Numbered from the stretch's first letter, positions 1 to 9,645 are shown. The stretch: 36,788 bases of DNA from Candidatus Delongbacteria bacterium (GCA_017997825.1 JAGOEH010000009.1:1-36788), one strand, 5' to 3'. The notes: a model not told the origin generated them from the sequence alone. Numbers and translations are program-made.

Positions 1-3000
1 GGATAGGTCTTAGGCCGGGGATTGGCTCGGATATCCTCCTGGAGAACCTCAATGGCTTTCAATAGCTGGTTGTCGCGGCCAGCCAGCTCATCTTCGGGCG
101 AATTCTCGACCACGATATCAGGCTGGACACCGACCGATTCCATCATTTTACCTTCGTTATCCCAGATCCCAATAAAGGTTTTTCGCACACCGCCTCCATC
201 GATCATCCGGACATCAGTAACCGCAATCACAAATCCCAGAGTCGGCATACCGATGACCTTACCCAGTTTCCGAATCTGGAATGCCCGGGGGAAAACCTCG
301 GCATCAGAATAAGAATACTCATTGCATAAGACCACCAACTTACCGTAGAAACCGTCATCCGGACGCTCTTCCAGGAATCCGTTGCGTTCCCGGGTCGTCA
401 TGTACTTCTGGCGTTCCAAAACATCGATGATCTCCGGATCGATACTACCGCCGCCATTATAGCGAACATCAATGATAATAGCTTCCTTGTATCGGTATTC
501 TTTGATCTTCTGCTTGAACTCATCCCAACCGCCACTCGACATATCCTTCAGATGAATATAGCCAATCTGGTTGTTAGAGAGCGAATCGACCAAGCCAGTA
601 TTCCGATCGCTCCATTCCTTGTACTTCAGCTCCGACTCCAACAAGGCCGGCGCCACCACAATCTCTTTGGCTCCAACCTCAGTCGGTTTGGAGTTGTAAG
701 TCAGAGTAACCCTGGCCTTCTTACCGTTCAACAGCAGATAATAGTAGGGATTATCGGAAGCGGTCAAGCGCTGTCCGTTGATAGCCAGCAAATAATCGCC
801 CGGTTTGATGTCATGATAATAGCGATCCAGCGGAGAATTCAGAACAATCCGGCTGTCCTCTCCCTTGAATATCTTGGCAAACCGATACATTCCGCTGGCT
901 TTATCCAGTTCGAATTCGGTGCCCAGCAATCCAACCGCATAGGTCGGTTCCTTATAGTTTTGCCCGTAAAAGTCCCCGCCATAGGCTCCCTGATGCGAAG
1001 CATTCAGTTCGCCGATCATTCTCTGCAGCAAGATATTCAACTCCTGGCGTGAGGCAATATAGGGTAAAAACTTCTTGTAGTAATTCCCGATGCTGTCCCA
1101 GTTGACACCGTGGAAATTAGGATCATAGAAATTATACTTGATCAATCGCCAGGCTTCGTTATAGATCTGTTTCCATTCATCCTGGTGATTCAGGCAGAGT
1201 CGGACACCGGACAGATCAATGAACTCTTTTTTCTTCTTGGCCAGAGACATTTCAGGGTCAGCCTTTTTGGCGGAACTACTGGTTCCGACCTTGAGAACTT
1301 TCAGTTTGCCGTTGGTATAAACCACCAGCTTCTGCTTCTTGGCTGCCATGGCATAGTTATCGATATCGTCATAGGCCTTTTTGACCTCCTTTTCCTTGAT
1401 ATCGTAATAGGAAAGCGAGATACGGCGGAACATGGAATGCCATCCGCCGGATTCCAGCTTCATGAAATAGTAATACTTGTCGGTCATAATCATATTGTCG
1501 AAACGACCCCGTAAATTTTCAATCGGCTCGATCCGATCTTCCAGCCCGTTAAAATCGATCACCACATTGACCAGTTTGGGAGCGGAGACTTTATCCTTAT
1601 CCTTTTTCTTTTTGGTATCTCCGTTCTCTTCATCCTCTCCGTCATCATCTTTGGCTTTTGAATCATCATCGAGTTTTCCGGTTTCTTCATCATTTTTCAG
1701 GGCGTTGAGAGGTTTACCTCCCTTGGCCAACGCCATGTAATAGCCAGTTTTGAGTGTCGGGCTGGCCATATGGGAACGGAAGAAAACCAATCCCTTGCCG
1801 TCCATGGTGAAACGCGGGTTATCGTAATAATCCTCTTCCAATTTAAGCGTCGTGATAGTAGTCTTTTCCAGATCATAAAGCCTGATCTGATTGGCTTTGT
1901 TGCGCATGGTTTTGATGTAGGTTACCCAACGGCTGTCGGGAGACCAATTGAAATCATACATATCATCCACATCCGAGCTGTCGATCAGGATGCTTTTTCC
2001 GCTCGGAATGTCTACATAATAAAGCTTGCGTTCATTGGTGGCATACAGCAGTTTTTTGCTGTCAGATGCCCATTCGATGGCATTTTTGAATCCACCGGTA
2101 TGGGTCACCTGTTTCGGTTTCTCCTTATTCATCTGATCGACCAGGAAAATCTCCTCATCACCGCTCCGATCCGAAATGAAAGCGATGGTTTTACCGTCGG
2201 GAGACCAGGTTGCAAGTTTTTCCCGGGTTCCGCTGGACTGGGAATAGTTCCGGATAATCCCTTCCTCCACCGGCAGTGAGAAAATTTCGCCCCGAATACA
2301 GTTGAGGATCCGTTTTCCGGTCGGTGAAATATCAACTTGGCCGCCGGCGCTTTCAGGGGTGATGAATTCAACATTATCCAGATGAGGATCGGCCTGGAGA
2401 CTGATCGTGATGCTCTGAACCTGTTTGGTTTTCAGATCCAGCTTAACAATCAACCCATCGTTCAGATAGACAATCTTTTCGCCCTTGGAATCGATGGAAG
2501 CCCAGCTTACACCGTCGAATTTGGCATCGGTGATTCTGGTCACCGTCTTATCGGTGGGATTCATCCGATAGATATTATTGATTCCGTCACGGTCGGATAC
2601 GAAGTAATAACCGTCGAATCCCCACATCGGCCACATATCATTGCCGGGATAATCGGTCAGGCGGGAAAATGACTTCTTTTCCATATCATACATCCACAAA
2701 TCGAGGTTAGCGCTTCCCCGGTAGCGTTTCCACCACCAGTAGCGATCGGAATGCCGGGTATATAAAAACTGCTTGCCGTCCGGAGAAAAGGTTCCCTGAC
2801 TCCCTTTATCGATCGCCAACTCGATCGGGAGACCGCCATCGGGAGAGGTCAGAAAAAATTTGGTGAAAAACCGGACAAAGGAATTGCGGGCGGAGGTGAA
2901 GAGCACCTGTTTGCCGTCGCGCGACCAATCAACCACCTTATCCTCAGACGGATAATAGGTCAGTTGTTTGATCTCTCCCCCGGTCACCGGAACGGAAAAG

Positions 3001-3275
3001 ACATTGGCGCCGCCTAAATACTCGGCAGTAAATGCAATCGTCTGGCCGTCAGGGGAAAACTTGGGAAAACGTTCCTCCCCGATATGTGATGTCAGTCGAA
3101 CGGCCGTTCCCCCGTTTTCATCAACCACATAAATGTCATTGTTATAACAGAAGGTAATCTGATTGCCCTCGATATCCGGGAACTGAAAAAATCTGACTTC
3201 CCGGAGATCCGCTCCCATCGAAAAACCCACCAAACCAACCCAAAGCATGATCCATACCAATAAATAACGCTTCAA
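1..3275 (-). CDS. secreted tricorn-type protease (peptidase S41), C-terminal end cut by window
   Basis: Translation of the minus strand from a TTG start (AGGAG 6 bases upstream) gives at least 1091 residues with no stop. Residues 1 to about 21 form a signal peptide. A WD40/PD40-like beta-propeller follows, with repeated FSPDG and WSPDG motifs, then a Lys/Asp-rich linker (about 522-567), a second propeller-like part, a PDZ-like region (motif DYLLAINGQRL) and a C-terminal S41 domain. The tricorn catalytic set can be placed: His761 (in NASHQG), Ser990-Asp991 (in YSYSDAEVFP) and Glu1046 (in MMESVGVQPD). Their spacing matches Thermoplasma tricorn (746, 965/966, 1023). The reading frame reaches a tail typical of tricorn C-termini at the window edge, so probably only a few codons are missing. 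It lies 21 bases after the barrel gene, as last gene of that module. Archaeal tricorn is cytosolic, whereas this one should be exported and degrade peptides in the periplasm or outside. Confidence 0.93.
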   Translation of the reverse strand, partial: MKRYLLVWIMLWVGLVGFSMGADLREVRFFQFPDIEGNQITFCYNNDIYVVDENGGTAVRLTSHIGEERFPKFSPDGQTIAFTAEYLGGANVFSVPVTGGEIKQLTYYPSEDKVVDWSRDGKQVLFTSARNSFVRFFTKFFLTSPDGGLPIELAIDKGSQGTFSPDGKQFLYTRHSDRYWWWKRYRGSANLDLWMYDMEKKSFSRLTDYPGNDMWPMWGFDGYYFVSDRDGINNIYRMNPTDKTVTRITDAKFDGVSWASIDSKGEKIVYLNDGLIVKLDLKTKQVQSITISLQADPHLDNVEFITPESAGGQVDISPTGKRILNCIRGEIFSLPVEEGIIRNYSQSSGTREKLATWSPDGKTIAFISDRSGDEEIFLVDQMNKEKPKQVTHTGGFKNAIEWASDSKKLLYATNERKLYYVDIPSGKSILIDSSDVDDMYDFNWSPDSRWVTYIKTMRNKANQIRLYDLEKTTITTLKLEEDYYDNPRFTMDGKGLVFFRSHMASPTLKTGYYMALAKGGKPLNALKNDEETGKLDDDSKAKDDDGEDEENGDTKKKKDKDKVSAPKLVNVVIDFNGLEDRIEPIENLRGRFDNMIMTDKYYYFMKLESGGWHSMFRRISLSYYDIKEKEVKKAYDDIDNYAMAAKKQKLVVYTNGKLKVLKVGTSSSAKKADPEMSLAKKKKEFIDLSGVRLCLNHQDEWKQIYNEAWRLIKYNFYDPNFHGVNWDSIGNYYKKFLPYIASRQELNILLQRMIGELNASHQGAYGGDFYGQNYKEPTYAVGLLGTEFELDKASGMYRFAKIFKGEDSRIVLNSPLDRYYHDIKPGDYLLAINGQRLTASDNPYYYLLLNGKKARVTLTYNSKPTEVGAKEIVVAPALLESELKYKEWSDRNTGLVDSLSNNQIGYIHLKDMSSGGWDEFKQKIKEYRYKEAIIIDVRYNGGGSIDPEIIDVLERQKYMTTRERNGFLEERPDDGFYGKLVVLCNEYSYSDAEVFPRAFQIRKLGKVIGMPTLGFVIAVTDVRMIDGGGVRKTFIGIWDNEGKMMESVGVQPDIVVENSPEDELAGRDNQLLKAIEVLQEDIRANPRPKTY

Positions 3276-3296
3276 ACCAAACTCCTTTCGGGATGA

Positions 3297-4724
3297 TCAA
3301 TAAAATTTAAAATTGAAGATTAATTCCATCAGCGTCCGATGACGGGATGAATGAAACCGGTTACCGATTCCGGCCGAAATTTCGAGGATATTCTGCCGGA
3401 AATCTTTCTGCAATCCCCCTCGCACCATAATGCTATAGTAATCCACGTACTCAGTCCGAATATCATTTTTAACACTTTCCAGTTCCACCATACCCATCAA
3501 ATGGAAAGATTCATTCAGCAGATACTCACCGGAATTCTTGATACTGATGATACTCCCGGTATTATCGATATAATAGGCTCCCATATAATCCTGATAATCA
3601 TTTTTCAGGATGGTGACACCAAGCTGGTGGTGGAGAGAGAATACCACCGGGTAGATTTCATGGGTGAAAGCCAGTTTGGCCGACAGGGCATCCAGGGTAA
3701 ATTCCTGATAAAGATAGTTATAGCTGTGGGATTTTGACCACCCATCCTGCCGATGGAAGCCCAATTCCATGGCCCAGGAGTGAACGCACCCGCTCGGGAA
3801 TAAACGAAGGGTATAAACGGCCTGCCAGTCTTCCTCCTGGAAGAATCCCCAATAATCCTTGGTAGTTGAGCCGTCGATGAAGGTTGATTTTTCCATCTCA
3901 TAGCGCAGATCCAGGCTGGAATACCAGGCCGGTCCGAAACGCTTAATCCAGCCGGCAGAGATTTGCTGCCGGTCCATTTCACGGACAAAATTATAGGTCG
4001 AGGAGGTACTTTTGATCTTGATCATGTTTTCCCCAACCTGGAGCAGAACGACCGGGGAGGATTTATCCTTGGGGCCTGTCATTCGGTTCTTGCCATCACC
4101 GGTCCGATAAGCGAGGTACCACTGATGGGAAGGGGTAACCCAGCCCAAACCAAGACCATAAAGATTTCGCCGGATTACATTATCGGCTTTGACAAAGGTC
4201 TTTTTCAGGCTGTTTTCAAGGGTATATTCGATTTGCGGTGCCAGGGCCAGATTGCGCCAGATGTACTGGGTATAAGCCAGGTCCAGTTTCATCTGATCAT
4301 CATTGATATTCCCGGTGGAATAATCCAGCAGTTTGAAAGGTTGATCATAGGGATGAAGGATAAGACTGCGATACACCTGACGCTGCCACTGCCGCTGAAA
4401 ACTGACCGAACCGGAAAAAACACGGCGTCCGCCGGAAAACACACTGCGCTGGTCGAACTGCATCATGGTCGAACTCACCGATTCGGGATCGTAAATTCGC
4501 CGGAATTCACCATCCTCCCACGATGTGCTCAATCCCAACTGGCGATAGGGATAGGTATGATCGATGACCAAACCCAGCGGACTGTTCATCCAATCATACA
4601 GGTTGGCCTCATAATCGGTATCCCGGATACTCAGGATCCGTCCCAACGCATCCAGACGGAGAGATCGGGCCTGGGTCAGGCTGGACAACAACAATACAAA
4701 TGCCAATACAATCTTTGGGTTCAT
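3297..4724 (-). CDS. outer-membrane beta-barrel protein, DUF6850-like
   Basis: This 475-residue protein has a signal peptide (residues 1 to about 19, LAFVLLLSSLTQA). The rest is rich in alternating aromatic/polar strands such as LDLAYTQYIW, QWYLAYRTG and SSLDLRYEME, and ends in a terminal strand closing on Tyr (MELIFNFKFY), as expected for an outer-membrane barrel. It matches the gene at 14335-15849 in size, place in the cassette and general pattern, so I read the two as paralogues. In Bacteroidota, barrels annotated DUF6850 sit beside a TonB receptor and a DUF4876 lipoprotein, which is the arrangement here; this family name comes from memory of that context and was not searched. The ATG start has AGAGAG five bases upstream. 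The gap to the upstream lipoprotein gene is 24 bases, so both are probably on one transcript. The substrate is unknown. Confidence 0.75.
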   Translation of the reverse strand: MNPKIVLAFVLLLSSLTQARSLRLDALGRILSIRDTDYEANLYDWMNSPLGLVIDHTYPYRQLGLSTSWEDGEFRRIYDPESVSSTMMQFDQRSVFSGGRRVFSGSVSFQRQWQRQVYRSLILHPYDQPFKLLDYSTGNINDDQMKLDLAYTQYIWRNLALAPQIEYTLENSLKKTFVKADNVIRRNLYGLGLGWVTPSHQWYLAYRTGDGKNRMTGPKDKSSPVVLLQVGENMIKIKSTSSTYNFVREMDRQQISAGWIKRFGPAWYSSLDLRYEMEKSTFIDGSTTKDYWGFFQEEDWQAVYTLRLFPSGCVHSWAMELGFHRQDGWSKSHSYNYLYQEFTLDALSAKLAFTHEIYPVVFSLHHQLGVTILKNDYQDYMGAYYIDNTGSIISIKNSGEYLLNESFHLMGMVELESVKNDIRTEYVDYYSIMVRGGLQKDFRQNILEISAGIGNRFHSSRHRTLMELIFNFKFY

Positions 4725-4748
4725 GGAATCTCTCTAAAGTTAGATATT

Positions 4749-5903
4749 TTATTGATATCCCGGGGTCGGTTTACTCAGGATCATAAAATCGATAGTCGAG
4801 TTATCGGTATCAAAGCCGGGTTTGATGCGCTGCATCGACTTGCCCGAATAGGTGCTGATCCCGACTCCGGTGAATCCCTTGTCAACCCGGGTATCCATCA
4901 CCTTTTTGCTGGTCAGACTGGAATGATACTCCACCCCGTCCAGGATGGTTTCCAGGGCAATACCATCTTGCCAGCCATAGGGATAGTTGGGATTTTCATT
5001 CGCCCCGGCATCGGCTCCGCTACACAGCAGCAGAATATCAGTCACTCCGTTTAGCATAAAATCGGCCTTGCTGTCGGTTTCCAGGCTGAAGATATTGGGA
5101 ACAGAGGGATTATCCAGATCGGCATAATCCAGCTTATTGACGAATTCCCAATCGGCATTACTCAGATCGATGCTGTTGGGGACATATTGGGTGTGATCAC
5201 GGGCATCGGTAGCCAATACTAGATAACTACGAGGTGCGATGGGATAATCCCCGCGGGTTCGGTTATAGGGAGGCGCATTGATGACCGGAACTCCGGGGAA
5301 CCGCCAAATCGCCACAAAATTTTCAATCTCTCCATCATTATCGACATCGGTACATTTCAGATCGGCGCTTCCGCCCCTGATGACCAGCATGCCATCCACG
5401 TAAAGGGTATCATCGGTAGCATTGTAAAGTTCGATAAAGGGATCATTGTAATAAAGAATATCGTTTTCCGACCAAGCCGCAAAGATCTCGTTGATCTTGA
5501 GTCCCGGCGACACCAAATAGCCCTCCAGCAGGGTGTCGATCAGTTGGTAAGATTCGACATAAGCCGATCCTCCCCCGCCCAACATCATATTCTGCATGTA
5601 TTCCTTGGAAAAACCGATGGTGTAAAGATCCGAAACCAGGTTATTAAAACTGACGCTGCCGTCTTGATCGGTATAAGCGCTTTGCGTGATCAGCTTCGAT
5701 TTGATCTCCACCAGAATACTCTCTGCCGGGATATCCCCACCCGCCGTCTGTTCGGCCGGCGTCAGGTCCAATCGAACCCTCAGATTCCCCTTGCCTTCCA
5801 CCTGGGTCGGCTTCTTCTCCCGGGTACAACCCGGTAGAATCAACGCCATTCCTAATCCAATCCAGATCAAAATTAATATTCTTCTATCCATAAATAACTT
5901 CAC
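4749..5903 (-). CDS. lamin-tail-like lipoprotein, DUF4876-like
   Basis: This 384-residue protein has a lipoprotein signal (LGMALILPGC, lipidated Cys about residue 26). Next comes a short carboxypeptidase-regulatory/SpaA-like beta domain (about 40-125, including YTDQDGSVSFNNL), then a lamin-tail-like domain (about 130-384) opening with LKINEIFAAW and containing DPFIELYNATDDTLYVDG, ending in DNSTIDFMILSKPTPGYQ. These are the marks of DUF4876 proteins. The GTG at 5903 overlaps the receptor stop (GTGA), so translation is probably coupled. An ATG at 5891 gives an equally good signal peptide and may be the true start. The paralogue at 15871-17016 has the same layout and ending. As the surface or periplasmic lipoprotein partner of the upstream TonB receptor it may capture substrate, by analogy with other receptor-lipoprotein pairs; that role is inferred. 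Confidence 0.8.
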   Translation of the reverse strand: MKLFMDRRILILIWIGLGMALILPGCTREKKPTQVEGKGNLRVRLDLTPAEQTAGGDIPAESILVEIKSKLITQSAYTDQDGSVSFNNLVSDLYTIGFSKEYMQNMMLGGGGSAYVESYQLIDTLLEGYLVSPGLKINEIFAAWSENDILYYNDPFIELYNATDDTLYVDGMLVIRGGSADLKCTDVDNDGEIENFVAIWRFPGVPVINAPPYNRTRGDYPIAPRSYLVLATDARDHTQYVPNSIDLSNADWEFVNKLDYADLDNPSVPNIFSLETDSKADFMLNGVTDILLLCSGADAGANENPNYPYGWQDGIALETILDGVEYHSSLTSKKVMDTRVDKGFTGVGISTYSGKSMQRIKPGFDTDNSTIDFMILSKPTPGYQ

Positions 5904-8431
5904 TTTCCTTTACCATAAAGATCCGACAGATTACCACTCAGCTCAAATCCGTAATTGATCGCGCCGCCACTTCGGGTATAATAGGCTTCATAATACTTAT
6001 GGTAATATTCACCGTTTTCCTCAAGAAAATTGCGGATATACAGCGAAAACTCAAAACTCCGGGCAATCGATTTGGTGAGTGATACGTCCACCATCCAATA
6101 GTGAGGATAGGTAAACCAGATATTGGTCCACTCGTAACCGGCATCAGGATAAAGATCATTGGTCCTGGTTTTTTCCCAGACATAGTGCTGAACATAGAGT
6201 GATAACCAGGCTCCCAGCTGTTTAGAAGTATACTGGAAATTATAATTGATAATCAGGCTCTGATTCTCAGGTTTGGTCGGCTCGTGCCAATAGGGTTCAT
6301 TCAAGGAAATATTGGGCGAAGTCGTATAGATCAGGGTACGCACATAACTCTGAGAATAAATATAGTTTCCGGTTACAGTCAGGTTGATCCCTTTATAATT
6401 TGTGGTTCTGAATAGAATCTCCAGTCCCCGTTTCCGGTTGAATCCCAGATTTTCATAAACCGAAAAGGTTTCACCGCTGGTCGCATTCGGATCATCCAGA
6501 TACTCGATCGGATAGGATCGGCTGACCGGAGATTTCTCTCGTTCCGACCAGAAATAGGTCAAACGAAGTGATCCCAGTTTTTTTACCATTATATCCACAC
6601 CCAAATCAATTTTAGACTCATAGTATCCTTTAAGTTTGGGATTGGAACCATCCACCGCATAGGTGATCACCTCTCCGCTCAAGGAATCGGCCAATGAGGT
6701 GTAGTCTTTGGTGGTATAAACCTGGTTGAATGAGGGAGTTTTGGCGGTTTTTCCGTACCCGGCACGCAGCTTGAGAAACCGCATCAGGTTATAGGTCAGA
6801 TTAAGGCGGGGACTCCAATAATTCCCCTGACGGGATTCGACAAAAGGGGTGACCATATCGAACATATCATAACGCAACCCCAACGATAGATTGAAGGTCT
6901 TCCAAAACCGGCCGGCAATATCATCTTCGAGATACCAGGCCAGTTGGTTGACACCCGGAAACCAATTGTAGGAATAGGAGCGCTTGGCGCTGTATTGACC
7001 GTAATAATTGGATTCCAGGTTAAGGATCATCCCCTTGCCGCGGTTAACATCATATTGGAATGTCAATCCGCTCGAGAGATTATGAAAGCTTTTCCATAAT
7101 CGCTGTTTGTAATTAAAATCCAAGTTGGCTCCCGGGGTGTACACATTGCCTTTTTCCCATACCTCTCCGACATAGGAGGTCGGTTCGGCATCTACCAATT
7201 TGGAGCGATAGATATCTTTTTTCTTAAAGTTCAAATATCCCCTGAATTCCGTTTTTAATTTTTTGGAGTGAGTGTACTGGAAACAGAGACTTTGAGAAAC
7301 CAGGTATCCATGATTATAGGTTTTCTGCTGCATATAATCGGTCGGTTTTTCATCATCCATGATCCGGCTGGCCAACAGGCTGTAATCCATTTTGAGCTTG
7401 TTCCCAGCCATTTTTTGGCTGATTTTAAGATTGCCGGAGATGCGGGCCCATTCATCGCCGTCTTTCCGGATATCGCGTTCACTGTAAGCATAGTTCATCG
7501 AAAGGGTTAGAATCGTCGATTTATGCTCCCAGCCCTGATTGTAGGAAAGGTCTTTGGTATCTTCACTATACTTGAATTTCAGCCGGGGCGGGAACTTCTG
7601 GGATTTCATCTCCACCTTGACGACTCCACCGGTCAGATCACCATAGCGGGCAGAAGGAATCCCCTGAATGATTTCGATTTTTTCTATATTATCGGCCGGT
7701 ATCATCCGTAGATCGATGCCCTCGCCGGCATTCTGCTGAACCGTGGACCCCATAGATACCGAGGCGATCTCGGCATTGTTGGAAAGAGGGACTCCATCAA
7801 CCATGATCTGGGTTCCAAAGGATTCAAGCATAGCATCGGTATTTTTGGCCGAGCCCCGGACGGAAGCGGTCATTTTGCCGGACAACCCGATTTTATCCTT
7901 TTTCAATACCCCCGGCATCAATTCCAGTGCATCGCCCAGACTGGAGGCCTGACGATGCTCGATTTCCCCTGAACGAATCTCAAAGGTAGTCGCTACTTTA
8001 TCATTGATGATCGGTTTATCGGTCATCACCTCGATTGTTCCGATCGAAAATACCTGTTCCCCTTCTCCCTCCTCCGGTAACAGATAAAGGGTTACATTAG
8101 CGGTATCCCGCTTGACCACATCGACATGAGTCTGAGTAAACAGAGAGTAACCGACCTTACGGACTTCAAGGATGTATTCCCGGGACGGGATACGGGTGAA
8201 GGAGAAACTGCCGGCGGCATCGGAAAAAGCCACCTGACGGGAAGGGATCAGGGTGATAATGGCATCCTTGACCGGGCGGCTGCTGACGGCATCGATCACC
8301 AATCCGTTGATGCATCCCCGGCCTCGGCCCTGTTCCGGCTGTTCATCCCGATTCCGCCGATTGGGCTGAGCCTGAATACTCAATCCCCCAATACCATACA
8401 GTAAGACCAGGAGTATAATAAACCGCTTCAT
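5900..8431 (-). CDS. TonB-dependent receptor with carboxypeptidase-regulatory-like N-terminal domain
   Basis: This 843-residue protein has a signal peptide (residues 1-21, ending SIQA). A CarboxypepD_reg-like domain follows (about 40-120; INGLVIDAVSSRPVKDAI, then SDAAGSFSFTRIPSREYIL). The plug domain (about 135-275) contains SSLGDALELMPGV, the VRGSAKNTD region, IMVDGVPLSNNAE and IPSARYGDLTGGVVKVEM. A long barrel with many aromatic-rich strands fills the rest. Such receptors use TonB energy to move large or scarce ligands across the outer membrane; the ligand cannot be told from sequence. The ATG start overlaps the previous stop by four bases (ATGA), with AAGG six bases upstream. It shares plug motifs with the receptor at 17040-19727 (IPSxRYGxLTxG and the following PPRxKFKY), which supports a duplication of the whole cassette. 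Confidence 0.93.
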   Translation of the reverse strand: MKRFIILLVLLYGIGGLSIQAQPNRRNRDEQPEQGRGRGCINGLVIDAVSSRPVKDAIITLIPSRQVAFSDAAGSFSFTRIPSREYILEVRKVGYSLFTQTHVDVVKRDTANVTLYLLPEEGEGEQVFSIGTIEVMTDKPIINDKVATTFEIRSGEIEHRQASSLGDALELMPGVLKKDKIGLSGKMTASVRGSAKNTDAMLESFGTQIMVDGVPLSNNAEIASVSMGSTVQQNAGEGIDLRMIPADNIEKIEIIQGIPSARYGDLTGGVVKVEMKSQKFPPRLKFKYSEDTKDLSYNQGWEHKSTILTLSMNYAYSERDIRKDGDEWARISGNLKISQKMAGNKLKMDYSLLASRIMDDEKPTDYMQQKTYNHGYLVSQSLCFQYTHSKKLKTEFRGYLNFKKKDIYRSKLVDAEPTSYVGEVWEKGNVYTPGANLDFNYKQRLWKSFHNLSSGLTFQYDVNRGKGMILNLESNYYGQYSAKRSYSYNWFPGVNQLAWYLEDDIAGRFWKTFNLSLGLRYDMFDMVTPFVESRQGNYWSPRLNLTYNLMRFLKLRAGYGKTAKTPSFNQVYTTKDYTSLADSLSGEVITYAVDGSNPKLKGYYESKIDLGVDIMVKKLGSLRLTYFWSEREKSPVSRSYPIEYLDDPNATSGETFSVYENLGFNRKRGLEILFRTTNYKGINLTVTGNYIYSQSYVRTLIYTTSPNISLNEPYWHEPTKPENQSLIINYNFQYTSKQLGAWLSLYVQHYVWEKTRTNDLYPDAGYEWTNIWFTYPHYWMVDVSLTKSIARSFEFSLYIRNFLEENGEYYHKYYEAYYTRSGGAINYGFELSGNLSDLYGKGK

Positions 8432-9564
8432 CGAGCACCTTCTTGGTAAAGATTGAGTTCTGCTTTCGGAGCCATGGTCTGGACCAAGCGGATTCCGACA
8501 TTGTTATTCTCCAGCATGGTTAGGTAATTACCCCGGAAGGTTTGAGTGATGCCATGCCGATTGGTATTCCGATAACTCTCCTTGTGACAGGGGCCGAAAT
8601 CCCCTCCGCGCACCACTTTATACTTTTGACTGTTATACACGGTAGGACCGGTCGGATTCTTGAGTTTTCGGTCATAGATCATTTTATAATACTCAGCGCC
8701 ATACCAATCCTGGCACCATTCCCAGACATTCCCAATCATCTGCTGGACACCGTATGCACTTTGTCCCTGAGGAAAAGCCTGTACCGGAGCGGTATTAACA
8801 AATCCATCTTCCCAGGCATAGCCGTTAAAACGATCGAGCTGGTACTCATCACCCCAAGGATAACGGTTGCCTAAACGATTCTCGGGGCGTGGATCCGACC
8901 AGCGGGCCGCCTTTTCCCATTCGGCTTCGGTCGGCATCCGGACTGTACTCCCGATTTGCGTTCCATACCATTTGCAGAAGGCTTCAGCCTCATACCAATT
9001 GATGCCGATTACCGGACGATCCTCAGTATATGAATAAGGGTCGCTCATGTATGGAGGCTCCCGATCGGCTTTCCAGTACCGCGGCAGCTTCGAATCGAGG
9101 GTATCCATCCATGCCCAGCCCGAATCGCTCCAAAATTCTCTTTTATAATACCCGCTGTCATTGCAGAACTCAGCATACCAGCGGTTAGTGACTTCATATT
9201 TACTGATCTTGAATTCATCGATCCAAACCGTATCATCATAGCGAATCTTTTTTTCCCATTGCTGGGTCTGAGTGTTATATACACTGGTCATAAACAATTC
9301 ATCATTCTGATTATCAAAATAAAGCGTATCCCAGGAATTCCCATGGGTATAATACCCGCCCGGGATGGTTATGAAACTCCGTTCATCTTCCATTGTCAGA
9401 ACCGGAATGCTATCGTTCCGATCGGAAGGTTTATCGGTACTGCACCCGGTCAGCAGCAGCAATCCGATCATGATCATGCCATACCCTACAAGATTGGAAT
9501 ACCATACTTTCCCCAACCGAAATAGGTATGGAATCAGAATACACAACACATTAAATTTGTCCAT
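8428..9564 (-). CDS. SUMF1/FGE-sulfatase-fold lipoprotein
   Basis: This is a formylglycine-generating-enzyme-like (SUMF1) fold: FITIPGGYYTHG, FKISKYEVTNRWYAEFC, GINWYEAEAFCKWYG, RMPTEAEWEKAARW, YGVQQMIGNVWEWCQDWYG and KVVRGGDFGPC in the expected order, ending near GIRLVQ. The N-terminus is hydrophobic and reaches a lipobox (IGLLLLTGC), so it is probably a lipoprotein. The start is uncertain: ATG at 9564 is used here, a TTG at 9579 extends it, and an ATG at about 9477 preceded by AGGG would leave a very short signal. The C-terminal active-site Cys pair of true formylglycine-generating enzymes is not visible (only GPCHKES in that area). It is therefore more likely a structural or scaffold member, like the GldJ/GldK lipoproteins of type IX secretion, than a sulfatase activator. 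That comparison is inference. Its stop overlaps the start of the TonB receptor gene. Confidence 0.85.
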   Translation of the reverse strand: MDKFNVLCILIPYLFRLGKVWYSNLVGYGMIMIGLLLLTGCSTDKPSDRNDSIPVLTMEDERSFITIPGGYYTHGNSWDTLYFDNQNDELFMTSVYNTQTQQWEKKIRYDDTVWIDEFKISKYEVTNRWYAEFCNDSGYYKREFWSDSGWAWMDTLDSKLPRYWKADREPPYMSDPYSYTEDRPVIGINWYEAEAFCKWYGTQIGSTVRMPTEAEWEKAARWSDPRPENRLGNRYPWGDEYQLDRFNGYAWEDGFVNTAPVQAFPQGQSAYGVQQMIGNVWEWCQDWYGAEYYKMIYDRKLKNPTGPTVYNSQKYKVVRGGDFGPCHKESYRNTNRHGITQTFRGNYLTMLENNNVGIRLVQTMAPKAELNLYQEGAR

Positions 9565-9607
9565 GGATTTTACTCTCAAGCTTCAGCCTCTCGGCCGGTT
9601 AAAAGGA

Positions 9608-9634
9608 GAGCCGGATTGTGAGGCAATCCGGCTC
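9608..9634 (-). terminator. perfect 11-bp hairpin after the BNR protein gene
   Basis: GAGCCGGATTG and CAATCCGGCTC form an 11-bp perfect stem with a 5-base loop. On the minus strand it is followed by TCCTTTT, a weak T-run. It lies 12 bases beyond the stop of the 9646-11874 gene and before the SUMF1 lipoprotein gene. It could terminate transcription, or reduce it so the secreted protein is made in excess over the downstream membrane genes. No separate promoter was seen between the hairpin and the next gene. Confidence 0.7.
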
Positions 9635-9645
9635 CCGGAATGACA

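Noticed and set aside
3963-5054. 363-codon plus-strand open frame across the barrel and lipoprotein genes
   Set aside because: It lies antisense to two well-supported genes, lacks a ribosome binding site and its translation has no recognisable domain. It results from codon use that avoids antisense stops.
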